Below are positions 1-9,247 of a stretch of 52,197 nucleotides of DNA, in pieces. The notes under the pieces are model-generated. The model saw nothing but the letters and a program-made list of their open reading frames with translations. It was not told the origin of the DNA and searched no databases. Source of the stretch: Chitinophagaceae bacterium (GTDB taxonomy: Bacteria; Bacteroidota; Bacteroidia; Chitinophagales; Chitinophagaceae); the NCBI GenBank assembly GCA_016787125.1, contig JAEUVM010000599.1, positions 1 through 52,197 of the forward strand. Reading direction: 5' to 3'. The number at the start of each line of letters is the position of its first letter. Position 1 is the stretch's first letter. Position numbers and translations under genes: made by a program.

Positions 1-62
1 GCACCGAATGAAACGCCTACGTCTACCCATTTACTTACTTTGGAAGGAATAGCTGCTGCCAT
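1..62 (-). CDS. gldL: GldL, T9SS inner-membrane motor protein (N-terminal fragment)
   Basis: Only about 20 codons lie in the window; the gene runs off the left edge. The visible N-terminus starts MAAAIPSKVSKWVDVGVSFG, which resembles the cytoplasmic start of GldL just before its first membrane helix. In the known family GldL pairs with GldM to form the proton-driven motor of the type IX secretion system. It lies 116 bp downstream of gldK on the same strand, the usual gldK-gldL-gldM-gldN order, and this supports the call more than the short peptide does. No clear Shine-Dalgarno sequence precedes the ATG at 62-60, as is usual in Bacteroidota. Confidence 0.7.
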   Translation of the reverse strand, partial: MAAAIPSKVSKWVDVGVSFG

Positions 63-178
63 AATTGGATTTTTTAATAGTGGTTTAAATTTTTACAAAA
101 AGAAGAGAAGAATGAGAGGACAGTTTCAGTTCGCTGCCCTCTCAGTAAGATTATTGATTTAATTGAATTTCAAGTTTA

Positions 179-1486
179 CTATTTGCGGCCCTTTGCAGGT
201 GCGGCAGGCAAGTCAATTACACAACGGAAGCCAATGTAAGATTTGGTTGAATCCTGGTACTCGTATGTGCTGGTACCGGTTTGCAGGTAGTAGCCAACAT
301 CTTTCCAGCTGCCTCCGCGGATAATTTTACGTTTCATCAGCGGGGGATCGTCATCTTTTGCATTCCACCGTACATCGGGGTTCATATCATGCTGGAAGTT
401 GTTGCGTCCTTCGTAATAGATAGAAGAGGTCCATTCTGCCACGTTACCGCTCATGCAATACAGACCATAATCATTAGGCCAGTATGCATCTGCCCGCACT
501 GTGTAGAAGCCACCGTCTTCGGGATAGTTTCCACGGCCGGGTTTAAAGTTTGCCATCAGGCATCCTTTCTTATTGCGGAGGTAGTAGTTACCCCAGGGAA
601 ACATTGATTGTGAACGGCCGCCACGGGCAGCGTATTCCCATTGTGCTTCTGTTGGCAGGCGGAAGTCTGACTCCTGTGCCCTTTTCTTTGAATCCAGGAA
701 GGCATTCAGGTAATGCGTTCTCCAGTTACAGAAGGCTTCAGCCATTTTCCAGTTCACTCCCACCACAGGATAGTTTCCAAAGGCGGGGTGTGAGAAATAT
801 CTCTTGGTCATCGGCTCATTGTAAGAATAGGCGAAATCGCGGATCCACGCCAATGTATCGGGGTAAATAGGCTGATCTTTCTTAATAATAAATGCAGAGC
901 GGGCTTTGCCGGCATTTTCTCTTTTTGCCGCTTCTTTCAGATCAAAGTATTCAATATGATATACAATCTTAGAAGGATCAATTTCTTTTTTTCCAAAAAT
1001 CCTGTCATCCGGAGGAAGAATAACATCTGTACCTGCCAGCTGCTCCATTACCTTGGGATCATTCCACTTCAGTTGCTTCATCTTCTGCCAGTCAACATAC
1101 TCGTTACCATCCTGGCCGGATCTTACATAGCCCAGTTTCTTAGCCACCACAGAGTCACGTACCCAGTATACAAACTGACGGTATTCGTTGTTGGTGATCT
1201 CAGTGGCATCCATCCAGAAGCCGCTGATAGACACTGACCTGTTTCTTGCACTGAATGCGTAGGCAGGATCCTCATCACTGGGACCCATATGGAATGTACC
1301 TTGGGGAACATATACCATGCCCGGCGGTTTCGGAAGTGAGTACTTCCCGCCCGGGGCAACGCCATGTACCTGGCCATCATTCGGAAGGCTTCCGCCTTTT
1401 CCGTTTTTCTTTCCTCCCAGTATACCGCAACTTGCCAGCATAGTCATGCAGGCCGCTGTAAACAGGGTGTAATAAAGGTTTTTCAT
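179..1486 (-). CDS. gldK: GldK, T9SS outer-membrane lipoprotein with formylglycine-generating-enzyme fold
   Basis: About 435 residues. It begins with a lipoprotein signal peptide whose lipobox ends LASC, putting the lipidated Cys at residue 20. The rest is a SUMF1/formylglycine-generating-enzyme-like domain, with the segments GFWMDATEITNNEYRQFV near the start, FRLPTEAQWEYAARGG in the middle and NVAEWTSS, RGGSW and GFRCV toward the C-terminus. In the family this fold is structural: GldK (PorK) forms the periplasmic ring with GldN under the outer membrane. GldJ shares the fold, but gldL follows directly, which favours GldK. The open frame extends upstream to 1543, but that start would overlap the predicted promoter and add a non-signal-like leader, so I prefer the ATG at 1486 (1492 is also possible). 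Confidence 0.85.
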   Translation of the reverse strand: MKNLYYTLFTAACMTMLASCGILGGKKNGKGGSLPNDGQVHGVAPGGKYSLPKPPGMVYVPQGTFHMGPSDEDPAYAFSARNRSVSISGFWMDATEITNNEYRQFVYWVRDSVVAKKLGYVRSGQDGNEYVDWQKMKQLKWNDPKVMEQLAGTDVILPPDDRIFGKKEIDPSKIVYHIEYFDLKEAAKRENAGKARSAFIIKKDQPIYPDTLAWIRDFAYSYNEPMTKRYFSHPAFGNYPVVGVNWKMAEAFCNWRTHYLNAFLDSKKRAQESDFRLPTEAQWEYAARGGRSQSMFPWGNYYLRNKKGCLMANFKPGRGNYPEDGGFYTVRADAYWPNDYGLYCMSGNVAEWTSSIYYEGRNNFQHDMNPDVRWNAKDDDPPLMKRKIIRGGSWKDVGYYLQTGTSTYEYQDSTKSYIGFRCVIDLPAAPAKGRK

Positions 1487-1511
1487 TTTCATACACTTAA
1501 GGGGTATTGGG

Positions 1512-1540
1512 CAAATATAATGTTTTGAGCTGTTCGCAAA
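1512..1540 (-). promoter_or_regulatory. Bacteroidota-type promoter for gldK
   Basis: On the minus strand a TTTG (-33 element, 1540-1537) is followed after 17 bp by TATATTTG (1519-1512), an exact match to the Bacteroidota -7 consensus TAnnTTTG. The start codons at 1492/1486 lie 20-26 bp beyond the -7 box. This predicts a short leader for the gldKL operon and argues against the upstream start at 1543. Confidence 0.55.
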
Positions 1541-1629
1541 CACAAGGTTATCATTTATTTTTAAAAATCAAAGCGTATTTTCCAAGGTAGAATTTCTAAC
1601 GGTTGCCAAGCCCGCTTTATTGTATAACG

Positions 1630-3696
1630 TTAAAATTTATTGCGGTTTTGTTCTCTGTTTATCAGGGAGATAAGTTCACTTGTGGAAAATACCGGGGCCA
1701 AACAAGTGTTATTACGACAGAGATAGATAGTAGTTTTTTGCAATGCTTCCCGGCCTGTCAATAAGGGGTAGTCATCATCCCCTGAACCGGATGCCATTAA
1801 GACCCGGTGTGGTATATACTCAGCCAGCAGACCTGGCAACGCTTCCTGGCAGTCCGCTCCTATTAAGACTATCTCTTCAGTGCCCGAGATCATTTCCTGC
1901 ATCAGGCATGCCCAGTTTCCAAAGGATGTGGGGTACCGGGTTATGGCATTCCCCAGGGAACCGACCATCCTGCCGGCCCTCTCCCGCCATTCCGGTTTAT
2001 CATATAAAATGGCCAGCCGCCATAAATTCATGGCCATCACCGCATTCCCCGATGGGGTAGCGCCATCATACACCTCCTTTTTCCTTACGATCACGTCCTG
2101 CTGCCAAACTGGTGTGTACATAAAATAGCCACTTCCCTCCTCGCTAAAATCCCTGATCACCGTTTGTGTGATCGATCTTGCCTTTTCCAACCAATGCCTG
2201 TCGCCGGTAATTTCCTGTAAATGAAGCAGGGCCTGCACCAGGTAAGCATAATCGTCTAAAAAGGCCGGGTATTTTGCCTGGCCTTCCTTCCAGGTGTGGT
2301 GATACCTGCCCTCAGTGCCTGTTGTAAATGTTTCTAACAAAAAGGTCATATTCTGCTTCGCCAGTTCCCTGTATTCATTATCGCCGGTAGCTGCAAATGC
2401 CTTCGAGCAGGCTGTATTCACCAGGGCATTCCATCCCAGTATCAGCTTGTCATCCAGCAGGGGAGGTACCCGTTTTGCCCTGGCTGCCATCAGTTTAGCC
2501 TTGCCGCTTTCTATTACTTGTGTCAATTCGGCCTCAGTGACGTCATTTTCTGCTGCAAACTGACTGAGCGGTTTTTTAACCCAAAGTATATTGGTGTGCT
2601 CCCAGTTGCCTTTTTCAGTGATATCATAATAACCGCAGAAATGGCTGCTATCATCACCCAGCAACTGGTCCACTTCCTCTTTACTCCATACATAATATTT
2701 CCCCTCCACCCCCTCACTATCGGCATCCAATGCTGCATAAAACCCTTTTTTGTCATACATCAGTTCCCGCTGAATAAATGCCATTGTATCAGCTATTACC
2801 GTCCTGTAGCGGGGCAATTTTGTGAGCTGAAAGGCTTCTGCTGCCACCGCAACCAGCAAGGCATTATCATAAAGCATTTTTTCAAAGTGCGGCGCAAGCC
2901 ATTCGGTATCGGTTGAATACCTGGCAAACCCGCCGCCTAGCTGGTCATAGATACCTCCGTCTATCATTTTGTCAAGACTAAGCAATGCCTGGTTCAGCGC
3001 TTCTTTTTCCCCGGTAGAATAATAATAGCGCAACAGGTATTGGATAGTGAAACTTTGGGGAAACTTGGGAGCCCTTCCAAAACCGCCCCAGGTTGTGTCT
3101 GCCGCTTTCATAATGTTCTCATAGGCCAGCTTTGAGCTCTCCCTGTTGAAAAAAGCATCTGATGGCGGCTGCATCCCGAAAGCGTTGGACTGCACGATAT
3201 GCTGTGTGAGGTTTTCAGCCTGTGCTTCAATTTCATGGCGCTTTTCTCTAAAAGCCTGTATCACGCCATACAGGGTTTCCTGCCAGGAGGGCCTGTTAAA
3301 TGCCTGGCGGGGTGGAAAATAAGTTCCTCCATAAAATGGCTTGCGATCCGGTGTAAGGAAAATATTCAGTGGCCAGCCTCCGCTGCCCGTCATAGCCTGA
3401 ACGGCATCCATATATATATGGTCAAGGTCTGGCCGTTCCTCCCGGTCTATCTTGATATTGATAAAATGATCATTCATGATACGGGCGGTGGTCTCATCTT
3501 CAAAACTTTCCCTCTCCATTACATGACACCAGTGGCAGGCGGCATATCCGATGCTTACCAGGATCGGTTTATCCTCCTTACGGGCTTTTTCAAGGGCCTC
3601 GTCGCCCCAGGGAAACCAATTCACCGGGTTGTGTGCATGCTGCAGGAGGTATGGGCTGGATTCGTTTATCAGCTTATTGGTATACTGGTGAGACAT
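1630..3696 (-). CDS. YyaL/SSP411-type thioredoxin-domain protein (DUF255)
   Basis: 688 residues from the ATG at 3696. The N-terminus, from [19 protein letters not shown] through [16 protein letters not shown], is the signature of the DUF255 thioredoxin-like domain with a CxxC centre (CHWC). [11 protein letters not shown] and [11 protein letters not shown] follow, and the C-terminal two thirds is an alpha/alpha-barrel region related to N-acylglucosamine epimerase and glycosidase folds. Length and layout match the YyaL/spermatogenesis-associated protein 20 family, which is widely conserved but without an established reaction. The frame is open 12 codons further upstream, but [13 protein letters not shown] is the family-like start. 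No signal peptide is seen, so it is probably cytoplasmic. It stands alone between gldK and hemD. Confidence 0.85.
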   Translation of the reverse strand: MSHQYTNKLINESSPYLLQHAHNPVNWFPWGDEALEKARKEDKPILVSIGYAACHWCHVMERESFEDETTARIMNDHFINIKIDREERPDLDHIYMDAVQAMTGSGGWPLNIFLTPDRKPFYGGTYFPPRQAFNRPSWQETLYGVIQAFREKRHEIEAQAENLTQHIVQSNAFGMQPPSDAFFNRESSKLAYENIMKAADTTWGGFGRAPKFPQSFTIQYLLRYYYSTGEKEALNQALLSLDKMIDGGIYDQLGGGFARYSTDTEWLAPHFEKMLYDNALLVAVAAEAFQLTKLPRYRTVIADTMAFIQRELMYDKKGFYAALDADSEGVEGKYYVWSKEEVDQLLGDDSSHFCGYYDITEKGNWEHTNILWVKKPLSQFAAENDVTEAELTQVIESGKAKLMAARAKRVPPLLDDKLILGWNALVNTACSKAFAATGDNEYRELAKQNMTFLLETFTTGTEGRYHHTWKEGQAKYPAFLDDYAYLVQALLHLQEITGDRHWLEKARSITQTVIRDFSEEGSGYFMYTPVWQQDVIVRKKEVYDGATPSGNAVMAMNLWRLAILYDKPEWRERAGRMVGSLGNAITRYPTSFGNWACLMQEMISGTEEIVLIGADCQEALPGLLAEYIPHRVLMASGSGDDDYPLLTGREALQKTTIYLCRNNTCLAPVFSTSELISLINREQNRNKF

Positions 3697-3747
3697 TCGG
3701 GGATTTTTTGCAGTCTGAAAAAAGCAGGACAATCTACGAAAAAGAAA

Positions 3748-3889
3748 AGAGGCTGTCTCAAAAGCAAAAACTTCAACACAGGGAAACTGAGGATTTGAGT
3801 TACACAGAGAAGACCATTTTGCAAATCAAACCGCTGTGTATCTCTTTTACCCTGTATCTCCGTATTGAATAGCTTTTGAAATAGCCTCT
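3748..3889. repeat. 142-bp intergenic element with inverted-repeat ends
   Basis: The ends 3748-3765 and 3872-3889 are inverted copies matching at 16 of 18 positions (AGAGGCTGTCTCAAAAGC against AGAGGCTATTTCAAAAGC). The interior has TTCAACACAG (3772-3781) and an ACACAG/CTGTGT-rich stretch similar to the intergenic DNA at 20378-20475. No coding frame is convincing. It looks like a MITE-like or structured intergenic repeat, and could also act as a hairpin between the two minus-strand genes. No target-site duplication is evident. Confidence 0.45.
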
Positions 3890-3908
3890 TACCAACAGGT
3901 GAGTCTGT

Positions 3909-4709
3909 CTATTTCTTTTTTAAAGCGGCCGCCAAAAACTGCTCCAACGCCGCTACCATACTGGGGGCATTGGGTTGCGGGGCTTTTATCTGCAGTTGCA
4001 GGCCTGCATCTTCTATTGCTTTTGAGGTATTGTTGCCAAATGCGCCGATCACCGTACCATTTTGTTTGAATTTAGGCACATTGTCAAAAAGGCTCTTCAC
4101 ACCGCTGGGTGTGAAAAAGCAGATGATATCATATTCAGTTTTTGTAAGTACTTCCTTTACATCGCTGCTTACGCTGCGGTACATGAAGGCGAGAACAAAT
4201 TCGCAATTGTTTGCTTTCAGCCAGTTTACTATTTCGTTATCCTGCTGGTTTTCCGAACACACATACATGAACTTCTCGTTTGCCTTATGCTTGTTGATAA
4301 CATCGAACATGCTTTTGTTCGTGCCATCAGCACCATAAAACACCTTCCTTTTCCGGTACAGTATAAACTTTTGCAGGTAAAGGGCTACAGCCTCGGTTAT
4401 ACAGAAATACTTGGTATCCTGGGAAACACTTACTTTCATTTCCTCACAGGTGCGGAAGAAATGGTCAATGGCGTTCCGGCTGGTAAAAATCACTCCCGTG
4501 TAGTGCTGAATTTCAATCTTTTGCTTACGGAAATCCCTGGCCGGAATACCCTCCAGGCGGATGAAAGGATGAAAATCCAGTTCAATATCATACCTGCGCT
4601 GCAGCTCAAAATAGGGAGACTTCTCGCTATCAGGTCTGGGTTGGGTAATCAGGATTTTCTGTTTTATTTTGGCCGTATCTGCGGCCCTGGTAACCCCATT
4701 TTTACTCAT
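3909..4709 (-). CDS. hemD: Uroporphyrinogen-III synthase (HemD-like)
   Basis: 266 residues. The frame starts KQKILITQPRPDSEKSPYFE and continues with IQHYTGVIFTSRNAIDHFFR, YDIICFFTPSGVKSLFDNVP and GTVIGAFGNNTSKAIEDAGL. This is the two-lobed layout of the HemD family, with the S/T-rich loops that hold the linear tetrapyrrole. The reaction is ring closure and D-ring inversion of hydroxymethylbilane to uroporphyrinogen III in haem and corrin synthesis. It lies 29 bp after the DUF4271 gene on the same strand, a pairing common in Bacteroidota. Sequence conservation in HemD is low, so the call rests on overall pattern and neighbour. No other haem biosynthesis gene is adjacent, though hemW lies 3 kb away. 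Confidence 0.75.
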   Translation of the reverse strand: MSKNGVTRAADTAKIKQKILITQPRPDSEKSPYFELQRRYDIELDFHPFIRLEGIPARDFRKQKIEIQHYTGVIFTSRNAIDHFFRTCEEMKVSVSQDTKYFCITEAVALYLQKFILYRKRKVFYGADGTNKSMFDVINKHKANEKFMYVCSENQQDNEIVNWLKANNCEFVLAFMYRSVSSDVKEVLTKTEYDIICFFTPSGVKSLFDNVPKFKQNGTVIGAFGNNTSKAIEDAGLQLQIKAPQPNAPSMVAALEQFLAAALKKK

Positions 4710-4738
4710 GTTCGGTTCGCCTAAAGTTGGCTGCGAAG

Positions 4739-5722
4739 TTAAGCAGTTTGGTTTAAAAATATCATCAATGCCTTGTAAACCAGTAAAAGAGGAGCCAGCT
4801 CGAAAGCACAGAGGTATAGAAAGAAATGAAAAAGATTGACCCTGACCTGATTACGAACGGAAGCATAGGTTAGAATGACCCGGTAAATCAGCAGGCCTCC
4901 CAGTAATATCCAGGAAATTGTAAGTCCGGCCGAATAAATATGTTGTTCTGAAAAAGCCAAAACCAGCAAAAATGGGATCAGCAGTATCCCTATCATCTTA
5001 TTTATGACAAATACGATGAAAATGTATGCATCTGCCGTTTCTTCCATGCTGAACAGCCAGCCACATATCTTCAGGCTGGCAAATTTGACAAAATAAGCTA
5101 CCGAAAGCCCCAGGCAGCAATACATAAGCAGCTGCCAGAAATTGCCGAGCGGGTCTATAGCAAAATGCTTTAGCAGGAAAGTGAGATACAGACCAAAACT
5201 CAGCACAAAGAAACCATTCAGCATCAGCGATGGCAGCGGCGTCTGCATCAGTTGCTCCCGGATTTGTTTCTTTTTCAGGGTTGTCCGGAAAAAAAGCCGG
5301 AAAAGGTCATCAAAATATTTCGGAAAGGCTCTCTTGAGTATTCCCAGTATTACAAGCAGGAAAACGATCAGGTAAAACAACAGCTCCTTCCCGGATACAT
5401 TGTGTATATCTCCTGCCCCTTCAAACTTTGCGGTACTTTTTTGCGTAGGCTTTCTTGATACAAATGTCTCTTGCAGTTGCCAGTTGGCCGGGTTAAATGA
5501 ATACAGGTGTACGGGGGTAAGGTTTTCAAAATCTGTTGCCACCGGTATCCTTTTCTTTATGGAATCTTCTTTTTGCTTTACCCCGGCTGTATCGTTTAAT
5601 AAACCCGGTTTATTTTGCACCAGGCTGTCCGGCTGCCGGCCGGGCAATGAATCTACCGGCTGCCGGGCCTGCACAGCAGCAGATAAGAGAAACAGAAAGA
5701 CAAATAGAAGAGTGCGGTTCAA
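4739..5722 (-). CDS. DUF4271 integral membrane protein
   Basis: 327 residues. There is a signal peptide (MNRTLLFVFLFLLSAAVQAR), a low-complexity Ser/Pro/Lys-rich linker to about residue 105, then five or six hydrophobic helices (for example ELLFYLIVFLLVILGILKR and IFIVFVINKMIGILLIPFLL) ending in YKALMIFLNQ. This is the layout of DUF4271, a Bacteroidota-specific family usually next to uroporphyrinogen-III synthase. Function is not established. It sits 55 bp after the BamA-like gene and 29 bp before hemD, probably one transcript. Confidence 0.75.
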   Translation of the reverse strand: MNRTLLFVFLFLLSAAVQARQPVDSLPGRQPDSLVQNKPGLLNDTAGVKQKEDSIKKRIPVATDFENLTPVHLYSFNPANWQLQETFVSRKPTQKSTAKFEGAGDIHNVSGKELLFYLIVFLLVILGILKRAFPKYFDDLFRLFFRTTLKKKQIREQLMQTPLPSLMLNGFFVLSFGLYLTFLLKHFAIDPLGNFWQLLMYCCLGLSVAYFVKFASLKICGWLFSMEETADAYIFIVFVINKMIGILLIPFLLVLAFSEQHIYSAGLTISWILLGGLLIYRVILTYASVRNQVRVNLFHFFLYLCAFELAPLLLVYKALMIFLNQTA

Positions 5723-5777
5723 CGGAGAGAATTATTTTGCAAAAATATTGAAGGCAGGAGCTTTATTTTAATTACGG

Positions 5778-7586
5778 TCAAAAATAATTGATAAACCCGA
5801 AGTGTATCTTCGATTGCCTCAGGTTAAATTCTGTATCATTCCGTTTCCCGATTGCCCAGGCAAGATTGAATATACCCGCCTTTGTTTCAAATGCAATACC
5901 GAGACCTGTACCAAAGTAAGTATATCCTGGTTTCCCGCTTATACTGCTGTTTTGACCCCAGCCGCCATCTGCCAATGCATACAGAAAGGAGTTTTGTCCT
6001 GTTATATACAGCAAGCGGTATTCCACCGTACCAATTGCATAATGCGACAGATACTGGCTTTCTTCATCAAAGCCACGGAGCAGTTTATACCCGCCCAACT
6101 GAAATAATTCATTTCTGAATACATTACCGCTTTGCAGCACCCCCCCGTTAAATGCCACCTTCACGGCAGACTGCCTGCCCACAGGAAAATACCGTGCGGC
6201 TACTGCCTTCACCCTCAACTGGTATGTATTTAATTTCACCCCTTCGTATAGCTTATCAAAATCATAGGTTGGATCTGATGGATCTTTCAGTTCCAGGATA
6301 TCATTACTCTTCCTGATTTTTTTGGTGCCAATCGTTGTTATAATTCGCAGTTCATTCCCTTTTTTTGGATTGAACCGGTAATCGGTGGTATTTAATTCAT
6401 AATCTAACCCAAGGTTTACAAGACTCACATCAGCCACCACCGGTAATTGCCGGCTTCTGATAATTGCCAGCGTATCCACTCCTCCGGGGCTCACGATCGT
6501 CTGGAACCGCTGGAGGAATAGTTTGCCCCATTGGTTTGCATTGAGGGTATACTGTGCCCCTAGTTGAAAATTGACATTGAGAAAACTGCTGTCCTTTTTA
6601 AACATATCAAACGAAAAATCAAGCCCCAGCGGTAAACGGAAGATATAAGGATGCTGGTACAACAGGTTCAGCCGCGGAGACTTTACCTGTATCTGCTGCC
6701 AGTTTACCCCGATCGTTTCGCCCTCGCCCAGTGCATTCCGGAGAAGGATATTGGCTTCACCGGTTAGCAGCAGTTTTTTACTCGACAGCTGATCGTTGTT
6801 GGGTAAGAAGCCAATGAGCACATTTACCTGGCTGCTTTTCTTTTCCTTCAGGTATAAATTGACAACCGAGCCGGTGGCCAGCAATGTTATATCCGCAGGC
6901 CTTTCTTCCACGATGTAGGGCAGTTCCCTTAGCTTTTTGCTGATCCGCAATAATTTTTCTTTACTATAAATGGTGCCATCCGGTATTTCCAGGTACTGCC
7001 GCAGATAGTTGCCTGATATTTTGGCATCACCATATATACGTATACTGTCTATTTTGTAAAGCGGTCCTTTGTTCACTTTCAGCGAGGCTGTTACTTTCTC
7101 CCGGTCAAGCAACAGGCTGTCGAGGTATATCCTTGCAAATGGATAACCGGTATTCTCCAGGTGATCGAGCATTTTTTCCTGCAGCACTTTTACCTGGTTG
7201 AAATCAAGTGGTTTGCCGGTGAATAATTTCTCCCGCCATCCTGCTGCATCCAGCAAGCCTTGTTCCACCCCTTTCGTATCCAGCAGTGCCCACTGGTACA
7301 GTTCACCGATAAAAACCACTATCCTTGCTGCGTCACTTTCATAGCGGATGCTGTCTACCGAAGCGGTAACGTAACCCCGTGCCTGCAGTTGCCCGGTAAG
7401 CCGGTTGATATACTCTGCGCAGGCCTCTTTGGTCCGAAATGAAGTTTGGATACCTGTTTTTTCCACCAATGTGGCTGAGTCACGGTCTGCACCGCGTAGA
7501 AAGAGTTTGTATTGTGCACGGGCCGGAGAAAATGCCGCCAGCAGCAAACAAACAAGCACCGATATTTGCAGTCTGATTTTTTTCAT
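5778..7586 (-). CDS. BamA/TamA-like outer-membrane protein with POTRA-like N-terminus
   Basis: 602 residues with a signal peptide (cleavage near SPARAQ). Residues about 35-240 look like POTRA modules: alternating beta/alpha pattern, with GYVTASVDSIR and NTGYPFARIYLDSL resembling the repeated POTRA core. From about 255 the sequence is a 16-strand-type barrel with amphipathic strands and a typical L6-like stretch (GGYKLLRGFDEESQ, the xRGF motif of the Omp85 superfamily), ending in KIHFGFINYF. Omp85 proteins insert or export proteins at the outer membrane. At this length, with few POTRAs, it is not the essential BamA, so its substrate is open. It is the first gene of a likely operon with the DUF4271 gene and hemD. 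Confidence 0.8.
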   Translation of the reverse strand: MKKIRLQISVLVCLLLAAFSPARAQYKLFLRGADRDSATLVEKTGIQTSFRTKEACAEYINRLTGQLQARGYVTASVDSIRYESDAARIVVFIGELYQWALLDTKGVEQGLLDAAGWREKLFTGKPLDFNQVKVLQEKMLDHLENTGYPFARIYLDSLLLDREKVTASLKVNKGPLYKIDSIRIYGDAKISGNYLRQYLEIPDGTIYSKEKLLRISKKLRELPYIVEERPADITLLATGSVVNLYLKEKKSSQVNVLIGFLPNNDQLSSKKLLLTGEANILLRNALGEGETIGVNWQQIQVKSPRLNLLYQHPYIFRLPLGLDFSFDMFKKDSSFLNVNFQLGAQYTLNANQWGKLFLQRFQTIVSPGGVDTLAIIRSRQLPVVADVSLVNLGLDYELNTTDYRFNPKKGNELRIITTIGTKKIRKSNDILELKDPSDPTYDFDKLYEGVKLNTYQLRVKAVAARYFPVGRQSAVKVAFNGGVLQSGNVFRNELFQLGGYKLLRGFDEESQYLSHYAIGTVEYRLLYITGQNSFLYALADGGWGQNSSISGKPGYTYFGTGLGIAFETKAGIFNLAWAIGKRNDTEFNLRQSKIHFGFINYF

Positions 7587-7654
7587 GTAACCTTATACGG
7601 CTGGCAACTTACAGGCTGCAACGAAGTTAATTCATTCAGTAAATCACAACCCGT

Positions 7655-8791
7655 TTGGCAGGTATTTATATTCATATTCCTTTTTGCAGGCAGGCTTGTC
7701 ATTACTGCAATTTCCATTTCAGTACTTCCCTGCGGTATAAAGAAGAATTGCTCATGGCTATTAAAAAAGAAATGGCCATTCAAAAAAATTACCCCGGTGC
7801 TGAAACTGTATCTACTGTTTACTTCGGCGGCGGAACTCCCAGTATCTGCAGCACAGAAGAATTACAATCCCTGCTGGAAGAACTAAGAAAACATTTCATC
7901 CTGGCGGAGGATGCTGAAATAACGCTTGAAGCGAACCCCGATGATATCACCGCCGGCAAACTGCAGTCTCTGCAACAAGCCGGCATCAACCGCCTCAGTA
8001 TTGGTGTACAAAGTTTTTTTGAAGATGATCTGCTGTGGATGAACCGGGCTCATAATGCTGACCAGGCCATCAAAAGCCTCGAACTTGCACTTGAATTTTT
8101 TACCAACATCACCATCGACCTGATCTATGGTTCACCTGGGCTGACGGATGAAAAGTGGAAGAAGAATGTTGACACCGCTGTTAAGCTCGGCATCCCGCAC
8201 CTCTCCTGCTATGCACTTACCGTAGAACCCAAAACACCGCTTGAAAAGAAAATAAAACGAAAAGAACTCAGCCCCACTGACCCGGACAAACAAGCTGAAC
8301 AGTTTCTCTGCCTGATGGACTGGCTTACTGAAGCCGGGTATGAGCACTATGAGATCTCCAATTTTGCCAAACCTGGCTGCAGAAGTAAACATAACTCTGC
8401 CTATTGGGCGGTGGATGAATCCGGCAACCGTCAGAAATACCTGGGCCTGGGGCCTTCCGCCCATTCATATAGTGGTAATGAGCGGCAATGGAATATTTCA
8501 AACAACAACCTCTATATTTCATCGCTGGCAAATAATATTGTTCCGTATGAAAAAGAAGTGCTGAGTCCGGTTGAGCAATTAAATGAGTATATCATGACTT
8601 CCCTGCGAACTGTTGAAGGATTGAACACCGGCATCACCAGTCAAAAGTTTGGCATTGCTCCGAACGACCTGCTGAAGAAGGCGCAACAATATTTACAACA
8701 AGGAAAACTGGAAAACAAGGAGGGCAGGCTGGTACTGACAAGACAGGGAAAGCTGCTGGCAGACGGTATTGCCGCCCGGCTTTTCTATTAA
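7655..8791 (+). CDS. hemW: HemW-like radical SAM haem chaperone, TTG start
   Basis: 378 residues beginning (M)AGIYIHIPFCRQACHYCNF. C11, C15 and C18 form the CxxxCxxC iron-sulfur motif of radical SAM enzymes. YFGGGTPS, EANPDD, RLSIGVQSF and DLIYGSPG are the usual HemN/HemW motifs. HemW is often mis-named oxygen-independent coproporphyrinogen oxidase. The family member without the extra N-terminal Cys of HemN is a haem chaperone. The only plausible start is TTG at 7655: an in-frame TAA lies at 7640-7642 and no ATG or GTG comes before the conserved N-terminus. It is divergent from the BamA-like gene, with 68 bp between them. Confidence 0.9.
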   Translation: MAGIYIHIPFCRQACHYCNFHFSTSLRYKEELLMAIKKEMAIQKNYPGAETVSTVYFGGGTPSICSTEELQSLLEELRKHFILAEDAEITLEANPDDITAGKLQSLQQAGINRLSIGVQSFFEDDLLWMNRAHNADQAIKSLELALEFFTNITIDLIYGSPGLTDEKWKKNVDTAVKLGIPHLSCYALTVEPKTPLEKKIKRKELSPTDPDKQAEQFLCLMDWLTEAGYEHYEISNFAKPGCRSKHNSAYWAVDESGNRQKYLGLGPSAHSYSGNERQWNISNNNLYISSLANNIVPYEKEVLSPVEQLNEYIMTSLRTVEGLNTGITSQKFGIAPNDLLKKAQQYLQQGKLENKEGRLVLTRQGKLLADGIAARLFY

Positions 8792-8994
8792 CCCTTTTTT
8801 ATCCAGGCTACAATAATATTCAGCACACAACCGATGGCCACCAATGAGGTGAGAATAAAATTGAACCATTTGATGGAATGAGGCTTGGTGCTTCCTTCTT
8901 TGCGGCTTTCCTGGTATTTATTGAATTCAAGTACATTCAGTACGATCAGTATTACTGCCGATATAAGGAATAAAACCTGGAAAAACTGGATCAT
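8788..8994 (-). CDS. Small two-helix membrane protein, unrecognised
   Basis: 68 residues. Two hydrophobic helices (FFQVLFLISAVILIVLNVL and FNFILTSLVAIGCVLNIIVA) flank a charged loop (EFNKYQESRKEGSTKPHS), and the protein ends in KKG. Its stop codon overlaps the 3' end of hemW by 4 bp in convergent orientation. The clean layout of helix, charged loop, helix and basic tail supports a real gene. I do not recognise the family. It lies 59 bp downstream of a second possible micro-gene (9054-9173) on the same strand. Confidence 0.6.
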   Translation of the reverse strand: MIQFFQVLFLISAVILIVLNVLEFNKYQESRKEGSTKPHSIKWFNFILTSLVAIGCVLNIIVAWIKKG

Positions 8995-9053
8995 GGAGCG
9001 CTTATTTAACTCAGGTGAAGATAAAATTTTAGCGGCAAGGAATGCTGTGCAGG

Positions 9054-9173
9054 TTAAAAATATTTTCCTTTTTTGTGTGTTTGCTTCCAGTACTGGTAAG
9101 CCTGGCGGAGCATCAGGGATATTACCATCAGGAGGATAGCGGCAGGTGCAAAGCCATGGTAGGATAACGGCAT
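9054..9173 (-). CDS. Possible 39-residue single-helix membrane microprotein
   Basis: From ATG at 9173 the frame encodes MPLSYHGFAPAAILLMVISL and ends QTHKKGKYF. That is one hydrophobic helix followed by an aromatic and basic cytoplasmic-type tail, the usual shape of a one-pass microprotein. It fills the gap between gpsA and the 68-residue gene and is on the same strand as both. Evidence is only the composition and location. Chance cannot be excluded for so short a frame. Confidence 0.35.
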   Translation of the reverse strand: MPLSYHGFAPAAILLMVISLMLRQAYQYWKQTHKKGKYF

Positions 9174-9247
9174 AGGGCGGTTTTTTTGATCAACGATCGG
9201 GTTTTACTATCAGATTTACCGGAAAGCTCCGGGGCTGATGATACACC

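Noticed and set aside
179..1486. Formylglycine-generating enzyme or GldJ as the identity of the first gene
   Set aside because: The fold is of that type, but the directly following gldL start identifies the gldK position.
3199..4724. Long plus-strand frames opposite the YyaL-like and hemD-like genes (3199-3798, 4062-4724)
   Set aside because: They lie wholly or mostly antisense to well-supported genes, have no family-like motifs and are cysteine/histidine-rich in the way of shadow frames.
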